This document shows, one piece after another, positions 1 through 5,130 of a DNA stretch of 5,130 bases. Position 1 is the stretch's first letter. Each line of letters starts with the position of its first letter. Made by a program: the position numbers and the translations under genes. The notes beneath the pieces were generated by a model. The model ran no database searches and was not told the DNA's origin. It saw only the letters and a program-made list of their open reading frames with translations. The DNA is from an uncultured Erysipelotrichaceae bacterium (GTDB lineage: Bacteria; Bacillota_I; Bacilli_A; Erysipelotrichales; Coprobacillaceae): assembly GCA_937917505.1 (NCBI GenBank), contig CALDMQ010000193.1:1-5130 (forward strand), in the 5' to 3' direction.

Positions 1-348
1 TTTCATTCTGTCTTCTACTGCTTTTGCAAATTCAACTTGATGATCATTTACATGCTCATCAAATTTAAACATTCTTGGAACAACAATTGGTGTTTTTCCA
101 ACTTGTAGTGGCATAATAAAACTAGATGGACCTCCATGAGTTATTACTATTCTTGCTTCGTTAACTAATTTAATCATTTCATGATATGGATATAATTTTT
201 GCCATTTACAATACTTTGGCTCATAAGTGCTATATCCAATTTGCATAATAACTTCATCTTCAATAATTTTTTCTTTTTTTAAATTATCTACATACTCAAT
301 TAATCTATTAAATTGTTGTTCATGTGTTCCTACTGTAACAAATATCAT
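1..348 (-). CDS. pssE: PssE/Alg13-like glycosyltransferase subunit (GT28 C-terminal fold), partial at window edge
   Basis: Catalytic, nucleotide-sugar-binding half of a two-part glycosyltransferase. In this family (pneumococcal Cps14G, rhizobial PssE, eukaryotic Alg13) it pairs at the membrane with a PssD/Alg14-like subunit to add the second sugar of the lipid-linked repeat unit. The sequence begins MIFVTVGTHEQQFNRLI, the usual opening of the family. Around residues 70-105 it has the GT28-type donor-binding signature: ITHGGPSS, then GKTPIVVPR, then DEHVNDHQ. The reading frame is open for 116 codons and runs off the left edge. Known members are about 160 residues, so roughly 45 residues are missing. 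The ATG at 348 follows the stop of the pssD remnant by 12 nt, with GGTGGG as a plausible ribosome binding site. The gene itself looks intact, but its partner is broken here, so its activity in this strain is doubtful. The sugar specificity cannot be read. Confidence 0.88.
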   Translation of the reverse strand, partial: MIFVTVGTHEQQFNRLIEYVDNLKKEKIIEDEVIMQIGYSTYEPKYCKWQKLYPYHEMIKLVNEARIVITHGGPSSFIMPLQVGKTPIVVPRMFKFDEHVNDHQVEFAKAVEDRMK

Positions 349-360
349 AACTATCCCACC

Positions 361-771
361 TTAAAAAATACTTCCTAAATTTATAGCTTTAGGATACACT
401 TTTTTCATTTCTTCCCACTGCACAATAAATTTATCGGTAACTGGATAACACATTTTCCCTGCGATTGTAGGGGCATCTATTCTATCAAACACTTCAATGT
501 AAATAGTTTTTGCTCCAAATAATTTTCCTAACCAAAAAAACGGAACTGCCGCTGCAGCACCAGAAGAAATTATAAGATCAGGTTAACAACCATATACCTT
601 TTCACCTTTGAGCAAACTCCTAGCATCCTCTTTATCAAAAGTCACCCAAAATCTATCTTTATTTTTCCAAAATGGTTTTAACATATACAGATGCGTTAAA
701 TGTCCTCCAGAAGATCCAACTAGACAAATTTTTAATTTTTTTTCCATGTTTATTTCTGATTTTATTGCCAT
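361..771 (-). pseudogene. pssD: Disrupted PssD/Alg14-like glycosyltransferase subunit (internal deletion plus in-frame stop)
   Basis: PssD-type proteins are the membrane-recruiting partner of PssE. The N-terminal part is clearly recognisable: KICLVGSSGGHLTHLYML, then FWVTFDKEDARSLL. After EKVYGC the frame meets TAA at 583-585. The same frame then continues as PDLIISSGAA, KTIYIEVFDRID, YPVTDKFIVQWEEM and NLGSIF, ending at TAA 361-363. Intact relatives have an unbroken stretch of about 25-30 residues between those halves, containing a segment leading into the EKPDLIISSGAA region. That stretch is absent, so the simplest reading is an in-frame deletion of about 75-90 bp whose junction made the stop. 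From ATG 747 there are only 127 sense codons, against about 150 in family members. The start could be ATG 771 (AAAAGAG 8 nt upstream) or ATG 747 (closer to the usual N-terminus). It lies 33 nt after the phosphoglycosyl transferase and 12 nt before pssE, probably in one transcript. Confidence 0.85.
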
Positions 772-804
772 TATTTCAACTCTTTTCTTTTTTCATATTT
801 TCAA

Positions 805-1464
805 TTACTTCGCTCCTTCTCTTTTAATAACCGAAGTAATTGTTTTCATAAATATTTTAAAATCACTTTTTATATTTTTTTCACTAATATATTTCACATC
901 TATTTGACATCTATCCGCAAAATCAATATCACTTCTACCACCTACTTGCCATGGCCCTGTAATAGCTGGTTTACATTGTATGATGGTATTATATGTATCT
1001 CCCATATCTTTGATTTCTCTTACTAGATATGGTCTTGGTCCTACTAATGTCATTTCTCCCTTTAAGACATTCAAGAACTGTGGAAATTCATCTAATGATG
1101 ACTTTCTTAATTTATGTCCAAGCTTTGTAATTCTAGGATCATTTTCTAACTTCTTGTTTGTTTCATATTCTTGTTTAATCTTTTCATCAGATTCCATAAG
1201 TTCATAAAGTATCTCATCAGCATTAGGAACCATAGTTCTAAATTTATACATCTTAAATAGTTTCCCATCTTTTCCTATTCGTTCCTGAAGAAATATAATG
1301 GGATTGTAATCATGGTCTTTGATGTATGAAATCTTAACAACAATACTTAAAAATACAGTCACTAAACAACCACATAATCCAACAATAATATCAAACATAC
1401 GATATATAAATTTAATAAATATCGACGGTTGATAACTACTTACATCTGATTTAACTAATTCCAT
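805..1464 (-). CDS. Undecaprenyl-phosphate sugar-1-phosphate transferase (bacterial sugar transferase, monotopic PGT)
   Basis: Initiating enzyme of polysaccharide assembly: it moves a hexose-1-phosphate from a UDP-sugar to undecaprenyl phosphate at the inner membrane face. The 219-residue protein is the catalytic-domain-only form, lacking the N-terminal multi-helix domain of full-length WbaP/CpsE. Visible in order: a hydrophobic re-entrant helix (about residues 18-46), FKMYKFRTM (70-78), DPRITKLG (109-116), the SLDEFPQ block with the Asp-Glu catalytic pair (D125-E126), LVGPRP (140-145) and KPAITGPWQVGGRSDIDF (165-182). The start is ATG 1464, because GAGGGGAGGA at 1471-1480 is an excellent ribosome binding site 7 nt upstream; an in-frame TTG at 1482 overlaps that site and is unlikely. 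It heads the leftward operon, divergent from the cpsC-B-D genes, behind a structured leader. PssD/PssE-type second steps often act on lipid-linked glucose, so glucose or galactose is plausible, but this is inference. Confidence 0.93.
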   Translation of the reverse strand: MELVKSDVSSYQPSIFIKFIYRMFDIIVGLCGCLVTVFLSIVVKISYIKDHDYNPIIFLQERIGKDGKLFKMYKFRTMVPNADEILYELMESDEKIKQEYETNKKLENDPRITKLGHKLRKSSLDEFPQFLNVLKGEMTLVGPRPYLVREIKDMGDTYNTIIQCKPAITGPWQVGGRSDIDFADRCQIDVKYISEKNIKSDFKIFMKTITSVIKREGAK

Positions 1465-1470
1465 CTTTAT

Positions 1471-1480
1471 TCCTCCCCTC
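1471..1480 (-). promoter_or_regulatory. Ribosome binding site deciding the start of the sugar transferase
   Basis: On the minus strand the bases read GAGGGGAGGA, ending 6 nt before ATG 1464. This near-perfect Shine-Dalgarno sequence fixes the start at 1464 rather than at the in-frame TTG at 1482, which lies upstream of and against the site. Confidence 0.85.
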
Positions 1481-1489
1481 AAACTAAAA

Positions 1490-1552
1490 ACTCAACAAAT
1501 ATGAAAAAAGGGTAGGCTTCGCCCATCCTTTCACACAAAGGATCTGTTGAGT
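1490..1552 (-). promoter_or_regulatory. Structured 5' leader with competing hairpins (possible attenuator)
   Basis: Upstream of the sugar transferase the leftward transcript can form three helices. An outer 8-bp perfect inverted repeat pairs TGTTGAGT (1545-1552) with ACTCAACA (1490-1497). Inside it, AAAGGAT (1537-1543) and ATCCTTT (1525-1531) form a perfect 7-bp stem with a 5-nt loop. A second hairpin pairs 1521-1528 with 1510-1517 around a 3-nt loop; in the minus-strand RNA it has one A-C mismatch and one G-U wobble. This hairpin is followed directly by six U residues (1504-1509), as in an intrinsic terminator. The two inner stems share bases 1525-1528 and cannot form together, which is the layout of an attenuator/antiterminator pair. 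No known riboswitch class was recognised. The regulatory role is inference. Confidence 0.5.
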
Positions 1553-1609
1553 ATGACCTTCATTCTCTTGTAACGTAACACAGCAACGATTACTCAATCA
1601 TGAATTTTG

Positions 1610-1638
1610 TTTATATACATATTCATTTTCATCATGAA
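1610..1638 (-). promoter_or_regulatory. Candidate leftward promoter for the sugar transferase operon
   Basis: On the minus strand, TATAAA (1610-1615) is preceded 17 nt upstream by TTCATG (1633-1638), a poor -35 box. Transcription would start near 1603 and give a leader of about 140 nt containing the hairpins described at 1490-1552. The weak -35 overlaps one arm of an inverted repeat and lies next to the 11-bp direct repeats, so this promoter may depend on a regulator. The assignment is tentative. Confidence 0.35.
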
Positions 1639-1669
1639 AAAAGTGAGTACAAAGTGAGTACTTTTCATG
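1633..1669. repeat. Inverted repeat enclosing the direct repeats (candidate operator)
   Basis: CATGAAAA (1633-1640) and TTTTCATG (1662-1669) are perfect 8-bp inverted arms separated by 21 bp. The space between is filled almost exactly by two direct repeats. The element lies between the possible leftward and rightward promoters. It may be a regulator binding site or a small hairpin; which one cannot be decided by eye. Confidence 0.55.
1640..1661. repeat. Two tandem copies of the 11-bp sequence AAAGTGAGTAC
   Basis: Copy 1 is at 1640-1650 and copy 2 at 1651-1661; they are identical and contiguous. An 11-bp period places both copies on the same face of the helix, the usual spacing for tandem half-sites of OmpR/PhoB-family response regulators. 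A TATACA hexamer (1673-1678) lies 11 bp after the second copy, and its -35 position would fall inside that copy, as at activator-dependent promoters. The repeats are certain; the operator role is inference. Confidence 0.6.
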
Positions 1670-1691
1670 GTTTATACAACAAAAAAATGTA

Positions 1692-1700
1692 CCCCCCCCC
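1692..1700. repeat. Poly-C tract of nine bases in the intergenic region
   Basis: Nine consecutive C residues occur in a region otherwise almost devoid of G and C. The tract lies about 60 bp upstream of the best rightward promoter and 14 bp after the TATACA hexamer. Homopolymeric C or G tracts of this length are prone to slipped-strand mispairing in bacteria. Whether length changes affect expression here is unknown. The length could also be a sequencing or assembly uncertainty. Confidence 0.6.
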
Positions 1701-1759
1701 GACGCTTTTTTCTGTAGTATGTTTTCACATCATTAAATTGAAAAAACTCACAATATATC

Positions 1760-1788
1760 TTGATTTTTTATGTGTCTTGAAGCATAAT
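1760..1788 (+). promoter_or_regulatory. Candidate sigma-70-type promoter of the cpsC-B-D-SGNH operon
   Basis: TTGATT (1760-1765) and CATAAT (1783-1788) are separated by exactly 17 bp and match the -35 and -10 consensus in four and five positions. Transcription would start near 1795, leaving an untranslated leader of about 93 nt before ATG 1888. This is the best-matched rightward promoter seen in the intergenic region. No experimental support is available from sequence alone. Confidence 0.5.
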
Positions 1789-1876
1789 ACTTTAAGAATA
1801 TGTATCATTCATACTTATATTACAAATTTTGAGTAAAAAGTCAAGTATAAATGACATATTTCTAATTTAATATTAT

Positions 1877-1882
1877 AGGAGG
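1877..1882 (+). promoter_or_regulatory. Ribosome binding site of cpsC
   Basis: A perfect AGGAGG lies 5 nt before ATG 1888. It fixes the start of the first gene of the rightward operon. Confidence 0.85.
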
Positions 1883-1887
1883 TTTAT

Positions 1888-2580
1888 ATGTCAGATTACG
1901 AAATGAATCAAAATGATGAAGAAATTGAAATTAACTTAGGGGAATTGTTTCAGTTATTAAAAAAGAATACAAAAATGATTATTCTATCTATGTTGGTTAG
2001 TACTCTTATATTAGGTATATTTACTGTATTTATTATAGATAAGAAATATGAATCAACATCACGTCTATTCTTAAAACCAGATGTTAGTGAAGGTATTGCT
2101 GATTATTCTCAAATTAATTCTAATAACTTAATGGTTAATAACTATGTTGAAATGTTAAAGGGAAATAATATTCAAAGTCAAGTAGCTAAAGACTTAAAGA
2201 TAGAACCTGAACAAGTCAATCAATATTTAAGTATTTCTAATGAAGCGAACACTCAAATTATTTCTATTACTGCTAAAACTAATGATGCAAAATTAAGTAA
2301 AGATATTGTAGATACAACAGTTGATACTTTTACTCAAGTTGCTAGAGAAACTTTAAATGTTAACAATATTACTGTTGTTGATGAAGCTAAAATTGCTACT
2401 GATCCTGTATCTCCAAGCCTTAAATTAAATTTATTAATTGGTGCGTTTATAGGTGCTTTTGTAAGTATTGGATATTTATTTATTAAATTTATGTTAGACA
2501 CTCATATCCACAATAAAGAAGAAGCTGAAAAATATTTAGGTATTCCTATGCTAGGTTCTATCCCTTGGTTTGAGGATTAA
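1888..2580 (+). CDS. cpsC: CpsC/Wzz-family polysaccharide co-polymerase and BY-kinase activator
   Basis: Membrane protein that sets polymer chain length and, in Gram-positive bacteria, recruits and activates the CpsD tyrosine kinase. The 230-residue sequence has the Wzz layout: an acidic cytoplasmic N-terminus (EEIEINLGELFQLLKKN), a first membrane helix (about residues 29-50), an external domain with the NSNNLMVNNYVEMLKG region, a proline motif TDPVSPSLK (171-179) just before the second membrane helix (about 180-203), and the conserved C-terminal tail with EEAEKYLGIPMLGSIP. In this family that tail is the part that contacts the kinase. The length is typical of the separate CpsC form, in which the kinase is a different polypeptide. 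ATG 1888 follows a perfect AGGAGG. The gene opens the rightward operon, with cpsB starting 3 nt after its stop. The name cpsC follows pneumococcal usage; wzd and epsB are equivalents. Confidence 0.94.
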   Translation: MSDYEMNQNDEEIEINLGELFQLLKKNTKMIILSMLVSTLILGIFTVFIIDKKYESTSRLFLKPDVSEGIADYSQINSNNLMVNNYVEMLKGNNIQSQVAKDLKIEPEQVNQYLSISNEANTQIISITAKTNDAKLSKDIVDTTVDTFTQVARETLNVNNITVVDEAKIATDPVSPSLKLNLLIGAFIGAFVSIGYLFIKFMLDTHIHNKEEAEKYLGIPMLGSIPWFED

Positions 2581-2583
2581 CAT

Positions 2584-3369
2584 ATGCAATTTATTGATAT
2601 TCATGGACATTATGCTTGGGATATAGATGATGGAATGCCTTCGAAAGAGGATGCTATAAAAGCTTTACAATTAGCTGTAGATAATCATATTTCTACAATT
2701 GTTGCGACTCCTCATATTGTTCCAGGTTCTCATACTCAAAAAGATATTAACGATATTAAAGAACGTATTCATGATTTAAAGTTATTAGCTCAAGATTTTC
2801 ATATTCATGTTTATGAAGGTTGTGAACTCTTTTTTAATCATGATTGTGTTGATTCTATTCATAACCAACTTTTTATTCCTTTTGAAAATACACCCTATGT
2901 TTTAATTGAATTTGACGTAAGAAAAGAATTGGGTGATGAATTTGAGGTTGAAGATTATTTATATGAATTAGAAGTTGCAGGTTATACACCTATTATTGCA
3001 CATGCTGAAAGATATTTTAAAAAGAATATTGATATTGAAAGAATTCAACATTTTATTGATAATGGATATATTATCCAAATTAATTCTTCTAGTTTGCTTG
3101 GTATTCATGGACGTACTGTTCAAAACAATGCTTATCGCCTTATTGATGAAGGTCTTGCTCATGTTATTGCCAGTGATACACATAGATGCGAAGGAAGACG
3201 TATTCCTAATTTATCAACATGTTTTCATCTTCTTTCTAAAAAATATGATTATCACATTCTAAAAACACTTATGTATGATAATCCTTATCATATTCTTCAT
3301 AATGAATCTATTGAACATATTTCAATAAAAAAATCTTTTTTTAAAAAACTATGGAATCGAGGTAATTAA
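2584..3369 (+). CDS. cpsB: CpsB/Wzh-type PHP-family protein-tyrosine phosphatase
   Basis: Manganese-dependent phosphatase of the PHP superfamily that dephosphorylates the tyrosine cluster of CpsD and so tunes polysaccharide production. The 261 residues contain the family metal-binding motifs: IDIHGH (H7, H9), DIDDG (13-17), ATPHI (H44), EGCEL (E81), HAERY (H140) and ASDTHR (D198, H200). All the metal ligands expected of a CpsB protein therefore appear present, and the protein should be active. One small difference is HGH where many relatives have HSH or HCH. ATG 2584 begins 3 nt after the cpsC stop, and GAGG inside the end of cpsC serves as its ribosome binding site. It lies directly upstream of its presumed substrate gene cpsD. 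Gene order C-B-D differs from the pneumococcal B-C-D order but is common in other Firmicutes. No membrane segment is seen; it should be cytoplasmic. Confidence 0.95.
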   Translation: MQFIDIHGHYAWDIDDGMPSKEDAIKALQLAVDNHISTIVATPHIVPGSHTQKDINDIKERIHDLKLLAQDFHIHVYEGCELFFNHDCVDSIHNQLFIPFENTPYVLIEFDVRKELGDEFEVEDYLYELEVAGYTPIIAHAERYFKKNIDIERIQHFIDNGYIIQINSSSLLGIHGRTVQNNAYRLIDEGLAHVIASDTHRCEGRRIPNLSTCFHLLSKKYDYHILKTLMYDNPYHILHNESIEHISIKKSFFKKLWNRGN

Positions 3370-3371
3370 GA

Positions 3372-4088
3372 ATGGCTCAAAAAAAGAAAAAAACAAGAAA
3401 AACTTTAAATATACTAGATACTCAAAGAAAACATAATCAATTTGATTATACTGAAATCTTTAGAAATATTCGTACAAATATTGAATTTTCAACTGTTGGT
3501 AAAGATTTAAAATCAATAGCTATCACTTCTACTCAACCAGGAGAAGCTAAGTCAACAACATCTATTAATTTAGGCTATATCTTTGCTACAAAATATGAAC
3601 GTGTCTTATTAATCGATTGTGATTTAAGAAAAACTATGTTACATAGATATATGAAATTATCTAATAAACAAGGTTTAACAGATGCTCTACTTGATTTTGA
3701 TAGACATCATGTCTATAACCCAGATTATTTTCAAAAAATATCTAATTCTTCTTTTGCAGGTAATTTATTTATACTAACTGGTGGAGTTCATGTTCCTAAT
3801 CCATCTGAATTATTAGGATCAGAAATCTTTAATGAGTATATTCAAGTACTTAAAAAGAATTTTGACTTTATTATTATTGATTGTGCGCCAGTAGGTACTA
3901 TTTCTGATTCCATTCCAGTTGGTCATGCTGTTGATGGAACTATCTTTGTTGTTTCGTCAAAAGATACAAAACGTAAAGATGCAGCTGCTTGTATTAAACT
4001 TCTTCAAAGAAATAATGTCAACCTTTTAGGTAGCATTCTTACTAAATCAGATGCTGGTTCTGGTAGTTACTCATATTATTACTATTAA
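3372..4088 (+). CDS. cpsD: CpsD/Wze-type BY-kinase (bacterial tyrosine autokinase)
   Basis: Cytoplasmic tyrosine kinase that pairs with CpsC and autophosphorylates a C-terminal tyrosine cluster, cycling with CpsB to control polymerisation and export. The 238-residue protein shows a basic N-terminus (KKKKTRK), an oligomerisation motif EIFRNIRTN (28-36), Walker A STQPGEAKSTT (53-63; K60), Walker A' VLLIDCDLRK (78-87; D82, D84), Walker B FIIIDCAPVG (166-175; D170), and the tail YSYYYY (233-238) that carries the phosphorylation sites. The Walker A has Ala where most relatives have the second Gly of GEGKS. The catalytic lysine is kept, so activity is expected. ATG 3372 is 2 nt after the cpsB stop, with CGAGGT 8 nt upstream. 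The stop TAA shares its last base with the next start codon. The name follows pneumococcal usage; wze is equivalent. Confidence 0.95.
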   Translation: MAQKKKKTRKTLNILDTQRKHNQFDYTEIFRNIRTNIEFSTVGKDLKSIAITSTQPGEAKSTTSINLGYIFATKYERVLLIDCDLRKTMLHRYMKLSNKQGLTDALLDFDRHHVYNPDYFQKISNSSFAGNLFILTGGVHVPNPSELLGSEIFNEYIQVLKKNFDFIIIDCAPVGTISDSIPVGHAVDGTIFVVSSKDTKRKDAAACIKLLQRNNVNLLGSILTKSDAGSGSYSYYYY

Positions 4089-5089
4089 TGAAAAAATCAA
4101 CTTTCACTCTACTTATCATTCTTATAATAAGTATGATTACCGCTTTAGTCTTTTATAATCAATATGACATTTACAAAGAAAGAGAACAATTACAAGAACT
4201 TGCTAACAAACAAACACATAAAGAAGTTAAGCCTTCAAAAACAACAATCCAATGTATAGGAGACAGTTTAACTTTAGGAGATTCAAAAACATCCTATCCT
4301 GCTATTTTGTCCGATTTAACACATCTACCTATTAACAAATTTGGTGGAAAATATGATCAAACAATAGACATAGCAATACGTATGGGGAAAACAAAAATCA
4401 TGACAAACAATGTCACAATACCTGCAACTCCCACTCCTGTTGAAATCAATATTTATGATAAAGATAATAATCTCTTAGATGTTCTTAAAAATTCTGGTAA
4501 TAATTTTTCTTCAGTAGAAATAGATGGTATTACCGGAAAATTAAAATATAATTCTGATAAAAAAGAACATGTATTTATAAGAAATCAAAAGGGTGATGAA
4601 AAAATAATTTCACAACCCACTCAAATAAAAGCACAATATCCAACATTTAATAAAAATGATATTGCTATTATTTTTACTGGAACTTACGATTCTTATTTTA
4701 CTAACAGTATTTTTAAAACAATTACATATCAAAGGGGTATTATTAATCAACTCAAAACAAAAAAATATATCGTTGTTTCTTTAACCTCTAAAAGACGTTT
4801 CCCAATTGTTGATGATATGAATAAAGTTCTTCAAGAAGAACACGGAGAACATTTCCTTGACTTTAGAAGTTATCTCCTTGAATCAGGACTCAAAGATGCA
4901 CAAATAACACCTACTGCTCAAGATAAAAATGATCTTGCTAACCATTATATTCCATCAAGCCTTTTAAAGGCAGATAAACTCAATGGAAACGCCTCATTCA
5001 ACGAATTACTTGCAAAACAAATCATACAGAAAATGGTCGATCTTCAATACATAGATAAATCATATATTTCTCAACAAAAAGATTTGTAA
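4088..5089 (+). CDS. Membrane-anchored SGNH/GDSL-fold protein of the polysaccharide operon
   Basis: Probable extracytoplasmic protein of 333 residues with an N-terminal hydrophobic segment (about 7-24; basic MKKSTF ahead), fitting a signal anchor. A charged linker follows (about 27-50). The SGNH fold starts with block I, QCIGDSLTLG, giving the nucleophile candidate S60. FGGKYDQT (85-92) resembles block II. An inserted segment of about 80 residues (about 105-185; TIPATPTPVEINIYD to QPTQIKAQ) looks beta-rich and separates block II from block III. Block III reads IIFTGTYD (195-201), with Tyr where the oxyanion-hole Asn is normally found. The C-terminal catalytic block reads ADKLNGN (295-301), with Asn where DxxH would have the catalytic His. 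Enzymes of this fold usually add or remove acyl groups on sugars; here activity is uncertain. The start overlaps the cpsD stop (TAATG) with no clear ribosome binding site, so translational coupling is likely. No terminator is seen after 5089. Confidence 0.78.
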   Translation: MKKSTFTLLIILIISMITALVFYNQYDIYKEREQLQELANKQTHKEVKPSKTTIQCIGDSLTLGDSKTSYPAILSDLTHLPINKFGGKYDQTIDIAIRMGKTKIMTNNVTIPATPTPVEINIYDKDNNLLDVLKNSGNNFSSVEIDGITGKLKYNSDKKEHVFIRNQKGDEKIISQPTQIKAQYPTFNKNDIAIIFTGTYDSYFTNSIFKTITYQRGIINQLKTKKYIVVSLTSKRRFPIVDDMNKVLQEEHGEHFLDFRSYLLESGLKDAQITPTAQDKNDLANHYIPSSLLKADKLNGNASFNELLAKQIIQKMVDLQYIDKSYISQQKDL

Positions 5090-5130
5090 CGAATAAATAT
5101 AAATCTAAAATGCGTTTTTACAAAATAAGA

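Noticed and set aside
608..907. Open frame of 99 codons on the plus strand
   Set aside because: It is antisense to pssD and the end of the sugar transferase, with Phe/Ile-rich composition typical of an antisense shadow.
980..1207. Open frame of 75 codons on the plus strand
   Set aside because: It lies wholly antisense to the conserved catalytic region of the sugar transferase.
1531..1563. Possible 10-residue leader peptide (MKVILNRSFV) on the minus strand ending inside the first leader hairpin
   Set aside because: The only purine-rich bases (AAGAGA) touch the ATG directly, too close for a ribosome site, and there is no run of one amino acid's codons as in classic attenuation peptides. Kept only as a possibility for the leader.
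1600..1836. Open frame of 78 codons on the plus strand spanning the intergenic region, including the C9 tract
   Set aside because: There is no ribosome binding site at ATG 1600 or at the internal ATG 1687. It runs through the repeats and promoter, has odd His/Ile-rich composition, and resembles no known protein.
1846..1851. TATAAA as an alternative -10 close to cpsC
   Set aside because: The 17-bp upstream position reads CAAATT, and the nearest TTGAGT is only 11 bp away, so no acceptable -35 pairs with it.
2968..3262. Overlapping open frames on both strands within cpsB
   Set aside because: cpsB is strongly supported by its PHP motifs; these frames have no ribosome sites and no recognisable protein features.
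5098..5125. Possible terminator after the SGNH gene (AAAATGCGTTTT)
   Set aside because: The stem is only four A-T pairs around TGCG and has no GC-rich helix, so it is not a credible intrinsic terminator.
5110..5130. ATG followed by six open codons (MRFYKIR) at the right edge
   Set aside because: Only seven codons are visible and no ribosome binding site precedes it, so a new gene cannot be supported.

Overview
This window is the front end of an AT-rich surface-polysaccharide (capsule or exopolysaccharide) locus from a low-GC Gram-positive bacterium. The case for a Firmicute is the strong AGGAGG-type ribosome binding sites, the very low GC content, the PHP-type CpsB phosphatase paired with a stand-alone CpsD tyrosine kinase, and the PssD/PssE split glycosyltransferase. 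The style fits Erysipelotrichales or Lactobacillales, but the species cannot be read from the sequence.

Layout. Two gene blocks diverge from a control region of about 420 bp (1465-1887). Leftward (minus strand) lie a monotopic phosphoglycosyl transferase (start at 1464), a pssD-like gene broken by an internal deletion and stop codon (361-771), and the first 116 codons of pssE, cut by the window edge (1-348). Rightward (plus strand) lies a tightly packed four-gene block: chain-length/co-polymerase protein CpsC (Wzz; 1888-2580), PHP tyrosine phosphatase CpsB (2584-3369), BY-kinase CpsD (3372-4088) and a membrane-anchored SGNH/GDSL-fold protein (4088-5089). Gaps are 3 and 2 nt and then a 1-nt overlap, so this looks like one operon.

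How the genes work together. The phosphoglycosyl transferase loads the first sugar phosphate onto undecaprenyl phosphate. PssD/PssE would add the second sugar. CpsC, CpsD and CpsB form the membrane module that controls polymerisation and chain length through tyrosine phosphorylation and dephosphorylation. The SGNH protein may trim or modify acyl groups on the exported polymer, or may be a non-catalytic relative, because two of its expected active-site residues are absent.

The intergenic region is the most unusual part. It holds two tandem 11-bp repeats nested inside an 8-bp inverted repeat, placed between possible divergent promoters; a nine-cytosine tract that could slip; a good sigma-70-type promoter for the rightward operon; and, in the leftward leader, two mutually exclusive hairpins, one followed by a U tract. 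Together with the broken pssD gene, these suggest polysaccharide expression that is tightly controlled and perhaps variable between strains or cells. These regulatory readings are inferences from sequence patterns only.
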